A DNA stretch of 64,000 bases from Oxynema aestuarii AP17 (GTDB taxonomy: Bacteria; Cyanobacteriota; Cyanobacteriia; Cyanobacteriales; Laspinemataceae), in contig NZ_CP051167.1 of assembly GCF_012295525.1 (NCBI RefSeq), forward strand, positions 4,385,501-4,449,500. The letters run 5' to 3'. The translations under genes and the position numbers were made by a program. Positions 56,006-64,000 of this stretch are shown in pieces; the stretch's first letter is position 1; each line of letters starts with the position of its first letter. The notes beneath the pieces were generated by a model that was not told the DNA's origin, did not search any database, and saw only the letters and a list, made by a program, of their open reading frames with translations.

Positions 56006-59000
56006 CTAGACCACGATCGTCGCCGGACGACCTTCATCGCGACCGAAACGCAAGAAATGTTCGTAAGCACTGCGAAACACCCCATCGCGAACCGCCCGAT
56101 TGACATCGGGATTATTTCTCAAATAAAACGGTTCGTCAAATAACGGTGTCGGCGATCGCCCCTCCGCCTCCCCAATTAAAATGAAATGGGCGAACGCACT
56201 CGGCAAAACCCCCGTCGAAACCGCCACCGCCGCATCGGGATTTTGACTTAAATAATAAGTTTGGTCGAACAGACCGTTCGGATTGCGCCGTTCCGACTGA
56301 CCCCGTTCGATGAAATGGTCGAAACCACTGTTAAATTGACCGATCGCGATACTATTGGCCACATCCGGATTTTCATCTAAATAAAACCGTTCGTTAAATA
56401 ACTGGCTGCGGCGATCGCGCCCTTCAAAAAACCCGAGTTGGGTAAAATGAGCGAACCCATTGACAAACGTCCCCGCCGCCACGGCTGCCGCAATATCCGG
56501 ATTCGCCTCCAAATATCCCGCCTCGCTGTATAACGCATTACTCGGATCGCGCCCTTCAAACTGTCCGAACTCCAGATAATGGGCCAATCCACTCGCAAAC
56601 AGCCCCGCATTCACCGCCTCCGCAATATCCGGATAGCGATTCAAATAAGTTCCTTCGTCAAAAAAGATCCCCACCGGAGAAATTGCATTCGTCGCCACCA
56701 ACTGCACCAAACTTTCAAACGTCGCTTGGGGTGGGGCCGGATCGATCGGCGGCGCTTCCGGCGGCGGCGTCGGTTGCGCCGGGGTTCCCGGTTGCGGCGC
56801 CCCAGGTTGCGGCGTCCCCGGCGGCGGTGGCGGCGCCTCTTCCGCCAACTTCGCCACAAACGCATCCCCTTCCGGTCCGCCGAAATCCCCTTGTAACGGA
56901 TTGACTAACGGGAAATTATTCGAGGCTGTTTGTCCCGCCACATAAGCATTAAACCCCTGCGGACCGATCGCGATTCCTTCCCCCGTATCGAACCCACTCC
57001 CGCCGATATAGGTTAAAAACTCCAGATCGTTACCCGCCGGAGACAACTTACCCGCAAACGCATCGCTATTGCCGCCAAAACTCGGCTGAACCACAAACCG
57101 CGTCGGCAAATCCCCGGAGGTCGTTTCCCCGACAAAATAGACTTGTCCGCCTTCCCCTAACGCCATATCGTTCGCCGTTTCAAAACCGCTACCGCCGACA
57201 AACGTGGAGTACACCAAACCGCTTCCGTCCGGGGCCACTTTCGTGACGAAGATATCGGACGATCCTTGCAATTGATTTTGAAAAGCGTTCGCAGTGGGGA
57301 AATCCCCCAATCCGGTAATCGCCCCCGGTTGAATTTCGCGCGGAACCCCCGTTCTGCCGACGATGTAGGCGTGTCCTTCTTCATCGACGGCGATCGCCTT
57401 CCCGATATCGCTATCCCGTCCGCCGAGGTAAGACGAATAGACCAAACTCGTTCCGGCGGCGGCAATTTTGGTAATAAACGCATCCCCGCCGCCGGCAAAG
57501 CGCCGTTGAAACTCGCCGACTAGGGGAAAATTATCGGCGGCGGTCTGTCCGGTGACGTAAATATTCTGTTCGTTATCCACCGCGATCCCTTCCCCGCGAT
57601 CGTTGTCGAAACCGCCGAGATAGGAAGAATAGAGGAAATTCCCCGTGGGGGAAAACTTGCTGACAAAGGCATCGGAACCGCCGCCGATCGCCCCTTGAAC
57701 GGCGTTGAATAAGGGGAAGTTGTCGGAGGTCGTGGTTCCGGTCACGTAAGCATTGCCGCCACCGTCGAGGGCCACGCTGGCGATCGCCTCATTTTGGCTT
57801 CCTCCCCAATAGGTGGAAAAGACCAGTAAGGCCCCTTGATTGGTCAGTTTGGTAATAAAACCGTCGGTCCCTTGGTTGAAGTTTTCTTGGATTGCCGTTT
57901 GTAAGGGAAAGTCCGGGGAACTGGTCTGACCGACGATGTAGGGATCGCCGTTGTTGTCCACGGCCAGATCGAAGGCGCGATCGTCTCCGGTTCCGCCGAG
58001 GTAGGTGGAATAGACAAAACCACTGCCGTCGGCGGCGATTTTGGTGACGAAGGCGTCAAATTGCAAGTTGGGGGCGTCTTGGAGTTGCGCCAGTTGGCTT
58101 TGGAAGCTGACGAAGGCGGGAAAATCGAGGGACAGGGTGGATCCGGCAATGTAGGCGTTCCCTTGGCTGTCGGTGGCGATCGCCTCGGCCCGATCTTGTC
58201 CCGTTCCGCCGAGATAGCTGGAATATTCTAAGGTCGGATCGACGATTAAGGCGTAGTCGCGATCGTATTCTCCCAACTCGAAACCGACGCCACCATTATC
58301 GAGGAGTTGGTAGGCGCTGGCAACGGGGACGCGATCGCCGTTAATGTCTTGATAGGCGATCGGCGCCCGTTCGATTAAAGACCCGAGGGGAGTTTCTAAG
58401 ATTAAGGCGCCGTCTTCGCGTAGTTTGAGATCGATCGCCCCGTCGTAGTTGAAGGCGATCGCCCCGGGATCGACCCCCGGATCGACGATAAATTCGCTCT
58501 TGAGTTCTTTATCGCCGCCTCGATACACCAGATCGATCCCGTCGTACAGGTCTCGATAGACGATGCCTTCGTAGGTCGGCGCTTGTACGGCGTCCGGCGA
58601 GGCAGGGTTGGCGCCGATAAAATTAGCGATTCCCGGTAACGGGTCGATTCCGGCGATCGCCGGATCGGGATTGGCACCTGCAAAGCGCAGTTGCACCACC
58701 GAGGTGAGGGGTTCACTCTCTCCGGTGACCGGGTCGTTTTGCCCTTGTGTGGCGGTGACGAAGGCGATCGCCTCGGGGGTGAAATAAATGTTTTGACCCG
58801 CGCCGTTGACCTGAAATTTAACGTCCGGGTGGGTTTGTCCGCGATTGGCGGTGAAGTTGAGGGGGAGTTGTCCGGTCAGTGGATCGAGGTCGGGTTCTTC
58901 GGGGTTTGTCGGGGGATCCTGGGGCGCCTGGGGAAGGCGACCTTCTGCCTGTCCGTAGAGTAACCAATGGTGTTCGGCGCTGGTGAATTCTCCGTTACGG

Positions 59001-59170
59001 ACGGCGCTAACGACGTCGGGGTAAGCGTTTGAGTAGAATTCGGCGTCGAATCCGGCACTGGGTCGAGCCAAATCCACCGAGGGCGAGGTTGTCGGGAACG
59101 AGGGGAGGGAGTCTGGGGAACTCGGCAGGATCGAAATCACCGACGGTTGAATGTCCGAGGGGTATTGCAT
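56006..59170 (-). CDS. SBBP-repeat beta-propeller protein with NPDV-type repeats
   Basis: A 1054-residue protein. Residues 40-90 hold one NPDV-type repeat (FYSNAYPDVVSAVRNGEF). Residues about 95-330 are the domain that precedes SBBP repeats (LPLNFTANRGQTHPDVKFQV; IDLVYRGGDKELKSEFIVD). Residues about 330-790 carry seven SBBP units (SSYLGGTGQDRAEAIATDSQ, STYLGGTGDDRAFDLAVDNN and so on), which would close a seven-bladed propeller. A Pro/Gly/Ala-rich linker (about 795-835) leads to five more NPDV-type units (YLEANPDIAAAV, YLRNNPDVNRAV) ending in GRPATIVV. No signal peptide is seen. The C-terminal repeats resemble those of type I-secreted cyanobacterial proteins, so export without N-terminal signal is possible. 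Confidence 0.87.
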   Translation of the reverse strand: MQYPSDIQPSVISILPSSPDSLPSFPTTSPSVDLARPSAGFDAEFYSNAYPDVVSAVRNGEFTSAEHHWLLYGQAEGRLPQAPQDPPTNPEEPDLDPLTGQLPLNFTANRGQTHPDVKFQVNGAGQNIYFTPEAIAFVTATQGQNDPVTGESEPLTSVVQLRFAGANPDPAIAGIDPLPGIANFIGANPASPDAVQAPTYEGIVYRDLYDGIDLVYRGGDKELKSEFIVDPGVDPGAIAFNYDGAIDLKLREDGALILETPLGSLIERAPIAYQDINGDRVPVASAYQLLDNGGVGFELGEYDRDYALIVDPTLEYSSYLGGTGQDRAEAIATDSQGNAYIAGSTLSLDFPAFVSFQSQLAQLQDAPNLQFDAFVTKIAADGSGFVYSTYLGGTGDDRAFDLAVDNNGDPYIVGQTSSPDFPLQTAIQENFNQGTDGFITKLTNQGALLVFSTYWGGSQNEAIASVALDGGGNAYVTGTTTSDNFPLFNAVQGAIGGGSDAFVSKFSPTGNFLYSSYLGGFDNDRGEGIAVDNEQNIYVTGQTAADNFPLVGEFQRRFAGGGDAFITKIAAAGTSLVYSSYLGGRDSDIGKAIAVDEEGHAYIVGRTGVPREIQPGAITGLGDFPTANAFQNQLQGSSDIFVTKVAPDGSGLVYSTFVGGSGFETANDMALGEGGQVYFVGETTSGDLPTRFVVQPSFGGNSDAFAGKLSPAGNDLEFLTYIGGSGFDTGEGIAIGPQGFNAYVAGQTASNNFPLVNPLQGDFGGPEGDAFVAKLAEEAPPPPPGTPQPGAPQPGTPAQPTPPPEAPPIDPAPPQATFESLVQLVATNAISPVGIFFDEGTYLNRYPDIAEAVNAGLFASGLAHYLEFGQFEGRDPSNALYSEAGYLEANPDIAAAVAAGTFVNGFAHFTQLGFFEGRDRRSQLFNERFYLDENPDVANSIAIGQFNSGFDHFIERGQSERRNPNGLFDQTYYLSQNPDAAVAVSTGVLPSAFAHFILIGEAEGRSPTPLFDEPFYLRNNPDVNRAVRDGVFRSAYEHFLRFGRDEGRPATIVV

Positions 59171-59679
59171 GGATGGCTTGACCTATCTACGAAACGCGAG
59201 AACGATGTCGTCAGCAGACGCAAGGGCCAGCAAGGGCGCGGTTGAGTCTATGGGCGATCGTACCCGATTCTCCAAAAGTACGACATCTTTTAGGCGAGGA
59301 AGTTCGATCTGGGGCAGGAGATCGCCATTTTTTGCGCTGAATTTGCAATTTTTTTCTCTAAAATACTTGCTGGGGCGATCGCGGTCAATTGTAGTATTAA
59401 TTTATTAAAAAGTATTTTTTTTAGAATAAAAATTTTTGTTTTGTAAGGCTTTTGCTCTATTTTTCTAGCTTATTTTTTTATTGAGATTTTCAAAACTAGA
59501 GAGAATTAGGGCGGCCTCGGCGCGATCGCGAAACGGGCGATCGCCCGCCACGGAAGTAAAACTTAACAAAAACCGGGATCGAAGGAATTATTAATCGGTA
59601 TCCTTGCTCTGATAGACTTTTAGACGGTCGCCAGGACGCAAAATGGGGCCACTATAGGAAGTCGGGAGGAGGAAAGAAA
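59171..59679. other. divergent promoter region between the SBBP gene and glpX
   Basis: No gene. The middle (59395-59480) is very AT-rich. GGGAGGAGGAAAG just before the glpX ATG is a strong ribosome binding site. Confidence 0.55.
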
Positions 59680-60717
59680 ATGGATAACGTAATTGCTTTA
59701 GAGATTATCGAAGTGGTCGAACAGGCCGCGATCGCCTCGGCCCGGTGGATGGGTAAAGGCGAAAAGAATACCGCCGACCGCGTTGCTGTCGAAGCGATGC
59801 GCGAGCGGATGAACAGGATCCACATGCGCGGCAAAATCGTGATTGGAGAAGGGGAACGCGACGACGCGCCGATGCTCTACATCGGTGAAGAAGTCGGAAT
59901 CTGCACCAATCCGAACGCCAGCAATTTTTGCGAACCGGATCAACTCACCGAAATCGACATCGCCGTCGATCCGTGTGAAGGAACCAACCTGGTCGCTTAC
60001 GGACAAAACGGTTCGATGGCGGTGTTAGCCATCTCCGAAAAAGGGGGCTTATTTGCGGCGCCGGACTTCTACATGAAAAAACTGGCGGCCCCTGCCGTCG
60101 CTAAAAACCATGTAGATATCCGTAAAACCCCGACGGAAAACCTCAAAATCTTGTCCGACTGCATGGGTCGGGCGATCGAAGATCTCGTCGTCGTGGTCAT
60201 GGACCGCCCCCGTCACAAAGGACTGATCCAAGAAATCCGGGAAGCCGGAGCGCGGGTACGCCTGATCAGCGACGGTGACGTTTCCGCCGCGATTTCGTGC
60301 GCCTTCTCCGGAACCAACATTCACGCGCTGATGGGCATTGGCGCCGCGCCGGAAGGAGTAATTTCCGCCGCCGCCATGCGCTGTCTCGGCGGACACTTCC
60401 AAGGTCAGTTGATCTACGATCCGGACGTGGTGAAAACCGGGTTGATCGGCGAAAGCAAAGAGAGCAACATCGCTCGCTTGGAAGAAATGGGCATTACCGA
60501 CCCCGATCGCGTTTACGAAGCCGAAGAACTGGCAAGCGGTCAAACCGTACTGTTTGCCGCCTGCGGGATCACCTCCGGAACCTTGATGGAAGGCGTCCGC
60601 TTCTTCGGTGGCGGGGCCCGTACCCAGTCTTTGGTCATGTCCACCCAATCGAAAACCGCGCGGTTCGTCGATACCATTCACATGTTCGACAAACCGAAGA
60701 GCATTCAATTGCGCTAA
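59680..60717 (+). CDS. glpX: class II fructose-1,6-/sedoheptulose-1,7-bisphosphatase
   Basis: 345 residues, the normal length of the cyanobacterial bifunctional F/SBPase. It removes the 1-phosphate from FBP and SBP in the Calvin cycle, in the cytoplasm. [60 protein letters not shown] (metal and phosphate site) and [18 protein letters not shown] are present. [21 protein letters not shown]-like text ([11 protein letters not shown]) is intact. Good ribosome binding site upstream. Confidence 0.97.
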   Translation: MDNVIALEIIEVVEQAAIASARWMGKGEKNTADRVAVEAMRERMNRIHMRGKIVIGEGERDDAPMLYIGEEVGICTNPNASNFCEPDQLTEIDIAVDPCEGTNLVAYGQNGSMAVLAISEKGGLFAAPDFYMKKLAAPAVAKNHVDIRKTPTENLKILSDCMGRAIEDLVVVVMDRPRHKGLIQEIREAGARVRLISDGDVSAAISCAFSGTNIHALMGIGAAPEGVISAAAMRCLGGHFQGQLIYDPDVVKTGLIGESKESNIARLEEMGITDPDRVYEAEELASGQTVLFAACGITSGTLMEGVRFFGGGARTQSLVMSTQSKTARFVDTIHMFDKPKSIQLR

Positions 60718-61130
60718 TTCGCGCAGGGGAGGCGTTTGCGGTTAATCCTTGACGCCCGTCCCGTCCGGATGGAAACCCATCGAGGGAGTTCGCTCCCTCG
60801 AACCCCGTTCCCAAAAGCGACGAGACGGGTGTTGCGTTGGGTGTGGGCTGGGGTCGAGTGGAGCCGTAGATATCATCCGACCGACGCCATCGATCTCCAG
60901 TCAAAAAACCCGCGACAAACGCCAGTGATTCAATTGCCTAGATCTTTCAAACCCGCTATTTTATCTCAATAGACGATCGGGCGATCGCGCCCGCATCTTA
61001 ATTTCGAGAAAACGACATTAATTCAATCCACTTGTCGATCGTTCACAAGTCGTTGTCGATACAGCTCCAAAGATCGGAAAGATCGGTAAAGACATTTGAC
61101 TGAAACGGCGAAAAACTTCAGGGAGAACAC
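60718..61130. other. glpX-hemA intergenic region
   Basis: No gene in 413 bases. It contains a tetraloop hairpin (60781-60800) and the hemA promoter/leader; GGGAGAACAC directly precedes the hemA start. Confidence 0.55.
60781..60800 (+). terminator. UUCG-tetraloop hairpin downstream of glpX
   Basis: CGAGGGAG and CTCCCTCG pair perfectly around TTCG, an exceptionally stable loop. No T-run follows, so it may protect the 3' end or aid termination in a Rho-like way. Confidence 0.55.
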
Positions 61131-62435
61131 ATGAATATTGCAGTCGTTGGTCTGAGCCACAAGACCGCCCCCGTCGAAATCCGAGAAAAACTGAGCATTC
61201 CCGAAAACGAAGCCGAACAGGCGATCGCTCACCTGACCAGCTACCCGCATATCGAAGAAGTGGGTATCCTCAGCACCTGTAACCGCTTGGAAATTTATGT
61301 CGTGACCACGGACACCCAACCCGGGGTGAGAGAGGTCAGTCAATTTCTGTGCGAATACGGTGGCTTCCCCGTGCGTTCCTTGCGCGAACATTTATTTATC
61401 TTGCTGCACGAAGATGCGGTCATGCACTTGATGCGCGTCGCCGCCGGACTCGATAGTTTGGTTTTGGGCGAAGGTCAGATCCTCGCGCAAGTCAAAACCA
61501 TGCACAAGATCGGCCAGCAGTATAAAGGGGTCGGACGAATTTTAAACCGCCTGTTCAAACAAGCCCTGACGGCTGGAAAGCGCGTGCGTACCGAAACCAG
61601 TATCGGTACCGGGGCGGTGTCGATCAGTTCGGCGGCGGTCGAGTTGGCGGCGATCGAAGCGGAAAGCCTCGACGACAAGCAGATCGCGATTGTCGGCGCC
61701 GGGAAAATGTCGCGCTTGTTGGTGCAGCACTTACTCTCTAAAGGGGCCCGCGAGATCGCGATCGTCAACCGTTCGACGGGACGGGCCGAAGATCTGGCGC
61801 GCAAGTTCAAAGATGGGGGCGCTAATTTCCAAATTTACCCCCTCGCCGAACTCGACGAGGCGATCGCCCGAGCCGATATCGCCTTTACCAGTACCGCCGC
61901 CACCCAACCGATCCTCGATCGCGCCAAACTCGAAACCATGCTGCACGGCGATCGTCAGTTGATGCTGTTCGATATTTCCGTCCCGCGTAACGTCGCCGCC
62001 GACGCCAACGATGTCGCCAACGTGCGCGCCTTTAACGTAGACGACCTCAAAGCCGTCGTCGCCCAAAACCAAGAAAGTCGCCGTCAAATGGCGATGGAAG
62101 CCGAAGGCTTGTTAGAAGAAGAAGTCGAAGCCTTCCAAGTGTGGTGGAGCAGTCTCGAAACCGTACCGACGATCAGCAGTTTGCGGTCGAAAATCGAAAC
62201 CATTCGCGAACAAGAGTTAGAAAAAGCACTGTCGCGATTGGGTTCGGAATTTGCCGAAAAACACCAAGAAGTGATCGAAGCCCTCACCCGGGGGATCGTC
62301 AACAAGATCCTGCACGATCCGATGGTGCAACTGCGGGCCCAACAAGATATCGAAGCCCGTCGTCAGGCGATGGCGACCTTGCAACTCCTGTTTAACTTAG
62401 AATCGGAAAGCCGTTCGAGCGAACAGTACGGCTGA
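61131..62435 (+). CDS. hemA: glutamyl-tRNA reductase
   Basis: 434 residues, the standard length. It reduces glutamyl-tRNA to glutamate-1-semialdehyde, the first committed step of haem, chlorophyll and bilin synthesis. The catalytic Cys is in [63 protein letters not shown] (NADPH site) and the C-terminal dimerisation helix ([20 protein letters not shown]) are complete. Start supported by GGGAG upstream. Confidence 0.98.
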   Translation: MNIAVVGLSHKTAPVEIREKLSIPENEAEQAIAHLTSYPHIEEVGILSTCNRLEIYVVTTDTQPGVREVSQFLCEYGGFPVRSLREHLFILLHEDAVMHLMRVAAGLDSLVLGEGQILAQVKTMHKIGQQYKGVGRILNRLFKQALTAGKRVRTETSIGTGAVSISSAAVELAAIEAESLDDKQIAIVGAGKMSRLLVQHLLSKGAREIAIVNRSTGRAEDLARKFKDGGANFQIYPLAELDEAIARADIAFTSTAATQPILDRAKLETMLHGDRQLMLFDISVPRNVAADANDVANVRAFNVDDLKAVVAQNQESRRQMAMEAEGLLEEEVEAFQVWWSSLETVPTISSLRSKIETIREQELEKALSRLGSEFAEKHQEVIEALTRGIVNKILHDPMVQLRAQQDIEARRQAMATLQLLFNLESESRSSEQYG

Positions 62436-62470
62436 TTGTCCGGTTCCCGGCGCGATCGCTCGCCCTACCG

Positions 62471-62503
62471 ACCTCTCCAGATAATTATTTGGGGAGGTTT
62501 TTT
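62471..62503 (+). terminator. Rho-independent terminator of hemA
   Basis: ACCTCTCC pairs with GGGGAGGT around a 12-base AT-rich loop (one G-T pair), followed by TTTTTT. Confidence 0.8.
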
Positions 62504-62574
62504 GATGGGCGATCGCCCCGCTAGCCCCCCTAAAATGGTAAAGCAAGATCGAACTCTAAAAATAAGGGCGGCTT

Positions 62575-64000
62575 ATGCGCTGGGGCTTGTTTGAAGAAGG
62601 CTTAAAACCGATCGCCGCGTTGGTCGGCTTGTGGATCGGCTTAAATATTACCGTCACCGTGATGGCGGAAAGCTTGTGGTTTCAAGAAGTCGGCTATAGC
62701 GATGTCTTTTGGACGCGCTTGCTGACCCGCCTCGTGTTGACCACGATCGCCGTCACCTTGACCGGAGCTTTTTTAGTCGGCAACTTGATCGTCGCCAACC
62801 GCCTTAAATATCCCCATCCCACGGCGCCGTCCCGTACCCCTTCATCCGCCTCCCGTCATACCCTGTCCTTTCGCTACTTCTTGCCCCTCGTCGGCGCGAT
62901 CGCCCTTTTATTCGGCTTGGTCGTCATTTACTACGGTCGCGACCTGTTCGAGTTGTGGCACCCGCGCACCTTGGTACTGCCGGAAATGCCCCCGGTTCCC
63001 AAAGTCTTCGGGATCGAACCCGGCGCCGGACTGTTAGCCCAGATGTTGCAGAGCACTCCGATATTCTTCCTCTGGTTGGGGGTGAGTGCGGCGAGTGCAA
63101 TTTTCCCGGGCATTTTATGGGCGATCGCCCTGGCCCTTTCCTTGGGATTTGGCTTGATTTTCTCCAGCTATTGGGGCAAATTTCTGCAATTTTTCCACCC
63201 CACCCCCTTCGAGATCGCCGATCCGGTCTTCAACCACAATCTCAGCTTTTATATTTTTTCCCTCCCCATTTGGGAACTGCTCCAATTTTGGCTCACCGGA
63301 GTCTTACTCGCCGCCTTCCTCTCCGTCGCCTTAATTTATTTAGTCTCGGGTAACAGTCTCAGTGAAGGTCGCTTTCCCGGCTTTTGCCAAGGGCAACTGC
63401 GCCACCTCAACGGCTTGGGCGGGTTGCTGGCCCTGGCGATCGCCCTCAACTACTGGCTGGCCCGCTATCAACTGCTCTATTCCACCTCCAGCGTCACTTA
63501 CGGCGCCAGCTACACCGACCTCAACGTCGTCCTCTGGGTGGATACCGGGTTGAGCTTATTGGCCCTGGCGATCGGCGGATTCACCCTCTGGAAAGCCGTT
63601 TTTTGGTCGAAAGAACTCGAAATCGACCAATTTACCCTGCAAAATCCGATCTTGCGCTTCGGACTCGCCTATGCCGCCATCGTGGCGATCGCCGGATATG
63701 CCTTACCTGTCGCGGTCCAACGCCTCGTCGTTCAACCCAACGAACTCGCCCGCGAACTGCCCTACATCCAACGCAGCATCGCCTTCACCCGCCAAGCCTT
63801 CAACCTCGATCGCATCGACGTGCGAACCTTCGACCCCGAAGGGCGCCTCAGTTGGGACGACATTCAAACCAACCACCTCACCATCGACAACATCCGCCTC
63901 TGGGATAAGCGTCCCCTGCTGCTCACCAACCGCCAACTCCAGCAAATTCGCCTCTACTACCGCTTTCCCGACGCCGATATCGACCGCTACACCCTGCTCA
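62575..64000 (+). CDS. UPF0182 family membrane protein (partial, runs off the right end)
   Basis: 475 codons are visible from ATG 62575 (MRWGLFEEGLKPIAALVGLW). Many hydrophobic helices: about 10-30, 55-75, 105-125, 155-200, 230-255, 280-300, 325-340 and 370-390. The family motif ESLWFQEVGYSDVFWTRL is near residues 32-49. NHNLSFYIFSLPIWELLQFW and YIQRSIAFTRQAFNLD mark the start of the large soluble part. Full-length members have roughly 900-1000 residues. An integral membrane protein of unknown function; one frame is open to the window end. Confidence 0.9.
   Translation, partial: MRWGLFEEGLKPIAALVGLWIGLNITVTVMAESLWFQEVGYSDVFWTRLLTRLVLTTIAVTLTGAFLVGNLIVANRLKYPHPTAPSRTPSSASRHTLSFRYFLPLVGAIALLFGLVVIYYGRDLFELWHPRTLVLPEMPPVPKVFGIEPGAGLLAQMLQSTPIFFLWLGVSAASAIFPGILWAIALALSLGFGLIFSSYWGKFLQFFHPTPFEIADPVFNHNLSFYIFSLPIWELLQFWLTGVLLAAFLSVALIYLVSGNSLSEGRFPGFCQGQLRHLNGLGGLLALAIALNYWLARYQLLYSTSSVTYGASYTDLNVVLWVDTGLSLLALAIGGFTLWKAVFWSKELEIDQFTLQNPILRFGLAYAAIVAIAGYALPVAVQRLVVQPNELARELPYIQRSIAFTRQAFNLDRIDVRTFDPEGRLSWDDIQTNHLTIDNIRLWDKRPLLLTNRQLQQIRLYYRFPDADIDRYTLL

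Overview
The window is a chromosome segment of a filamentous-type cyanobacterium. The evidence is very dense HIP1 octamers (GCGATCGC and GGCGATCGCC) inside and between genes, a dark-operative protochlorophyllide reductase subunit (chlB), a cyanobacterial bifunctional FBPase/SBPase (glpX), glutamyl-tRNA reductase (hemA), a bilin-type GAF sensor, many PAS-rich kinases and a large UPF0182 membrane protein. No rRNA, tRNA or CRISPR array was seen.

Layout. 1-16.2 kb: a truncated GAF-GAF-GGDEF photosensor-like protein, msrA, a ccbP-type calcium-binding gene broken by a 16-bp tandem duplication, a WD40 protein, a receiver-histidine kinase, a 2177-residue hybrid kinase with two Hpt domains, and an ACT-malic enzyme. 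16.2-17.2 kb: an intact and a decayed Uma2 gene. 17.2-30.5 kb: a type III-D-like CRISPR-Cas locus. Seven genes on the minus strand overlap by 1-38 nt: CARF nuclease, HD-less Cas10 with intact GGDD, Cas7, Csx10 (Cas5, probably Cas11), double Cas7, Csx19 and TIGR03986 RAMP. Beside them lie a Csx3-ATPase ring nuclease and a divergent pair, a TIGR03985/WYL regulator and a Cas6 with an extra C-terminal helix-turn-helix. There is no cas1, cas2 or array. 30.5-36.2 kb: a 39-residue membrane peptide, a CobA/BtuR-like protein with a damaged P-loop, an omega-RNA plus an internally deleted iscB jammed against adk, then rph and chlB. 36.4-40.6 kb: a GGCT-like gene and an IS cluster (decayed IS630, a captured AT-rich methyltransferase, an apparently complete ISAs1 element, a second IS630 fragment). 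40.6-47 kb: pentapeptide protein, proS and a 7-PAS kinase. 47.6-51.8 kb: an NfeD-flotillin-flotillin operon. 52.6-64 kb: sugar transferase, a remnant-rich gap, CPBP protease, clpS, a secreted-looking seven-SBBP-repeat protein, glpX, hemA and a partial UPF0182 gene.

How it fits together. The CRISPR locus has all the parts of a signalling RNA-targeting system. Cas6 processes crRNA from an array elsewhere, and the RAMP/Csx10/Csx19 complex binds and cuts RNA. Cas10 probably makes cyclic oligoadenylate, the CARF protein senses it, and Csx3 probably degrades it. A WYL-type protein and a recurring GGGTCTTCT motif suggest local transcriptional control. The subunit set resembles the Synechocystis III-Dv effector, but with cas7 still separate from the Cas5/Cas11-like gene. 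Around this accessory block the chromosome carries housekeeping photosynthesis and tetrapyrrole genes and an unusually heavy load of multi-sensor kinases. Palindromic intergenic repeats and HIP1-based hairpins are scattered throughout. All functional calls come from reading motifs by eye; no database search was possible.
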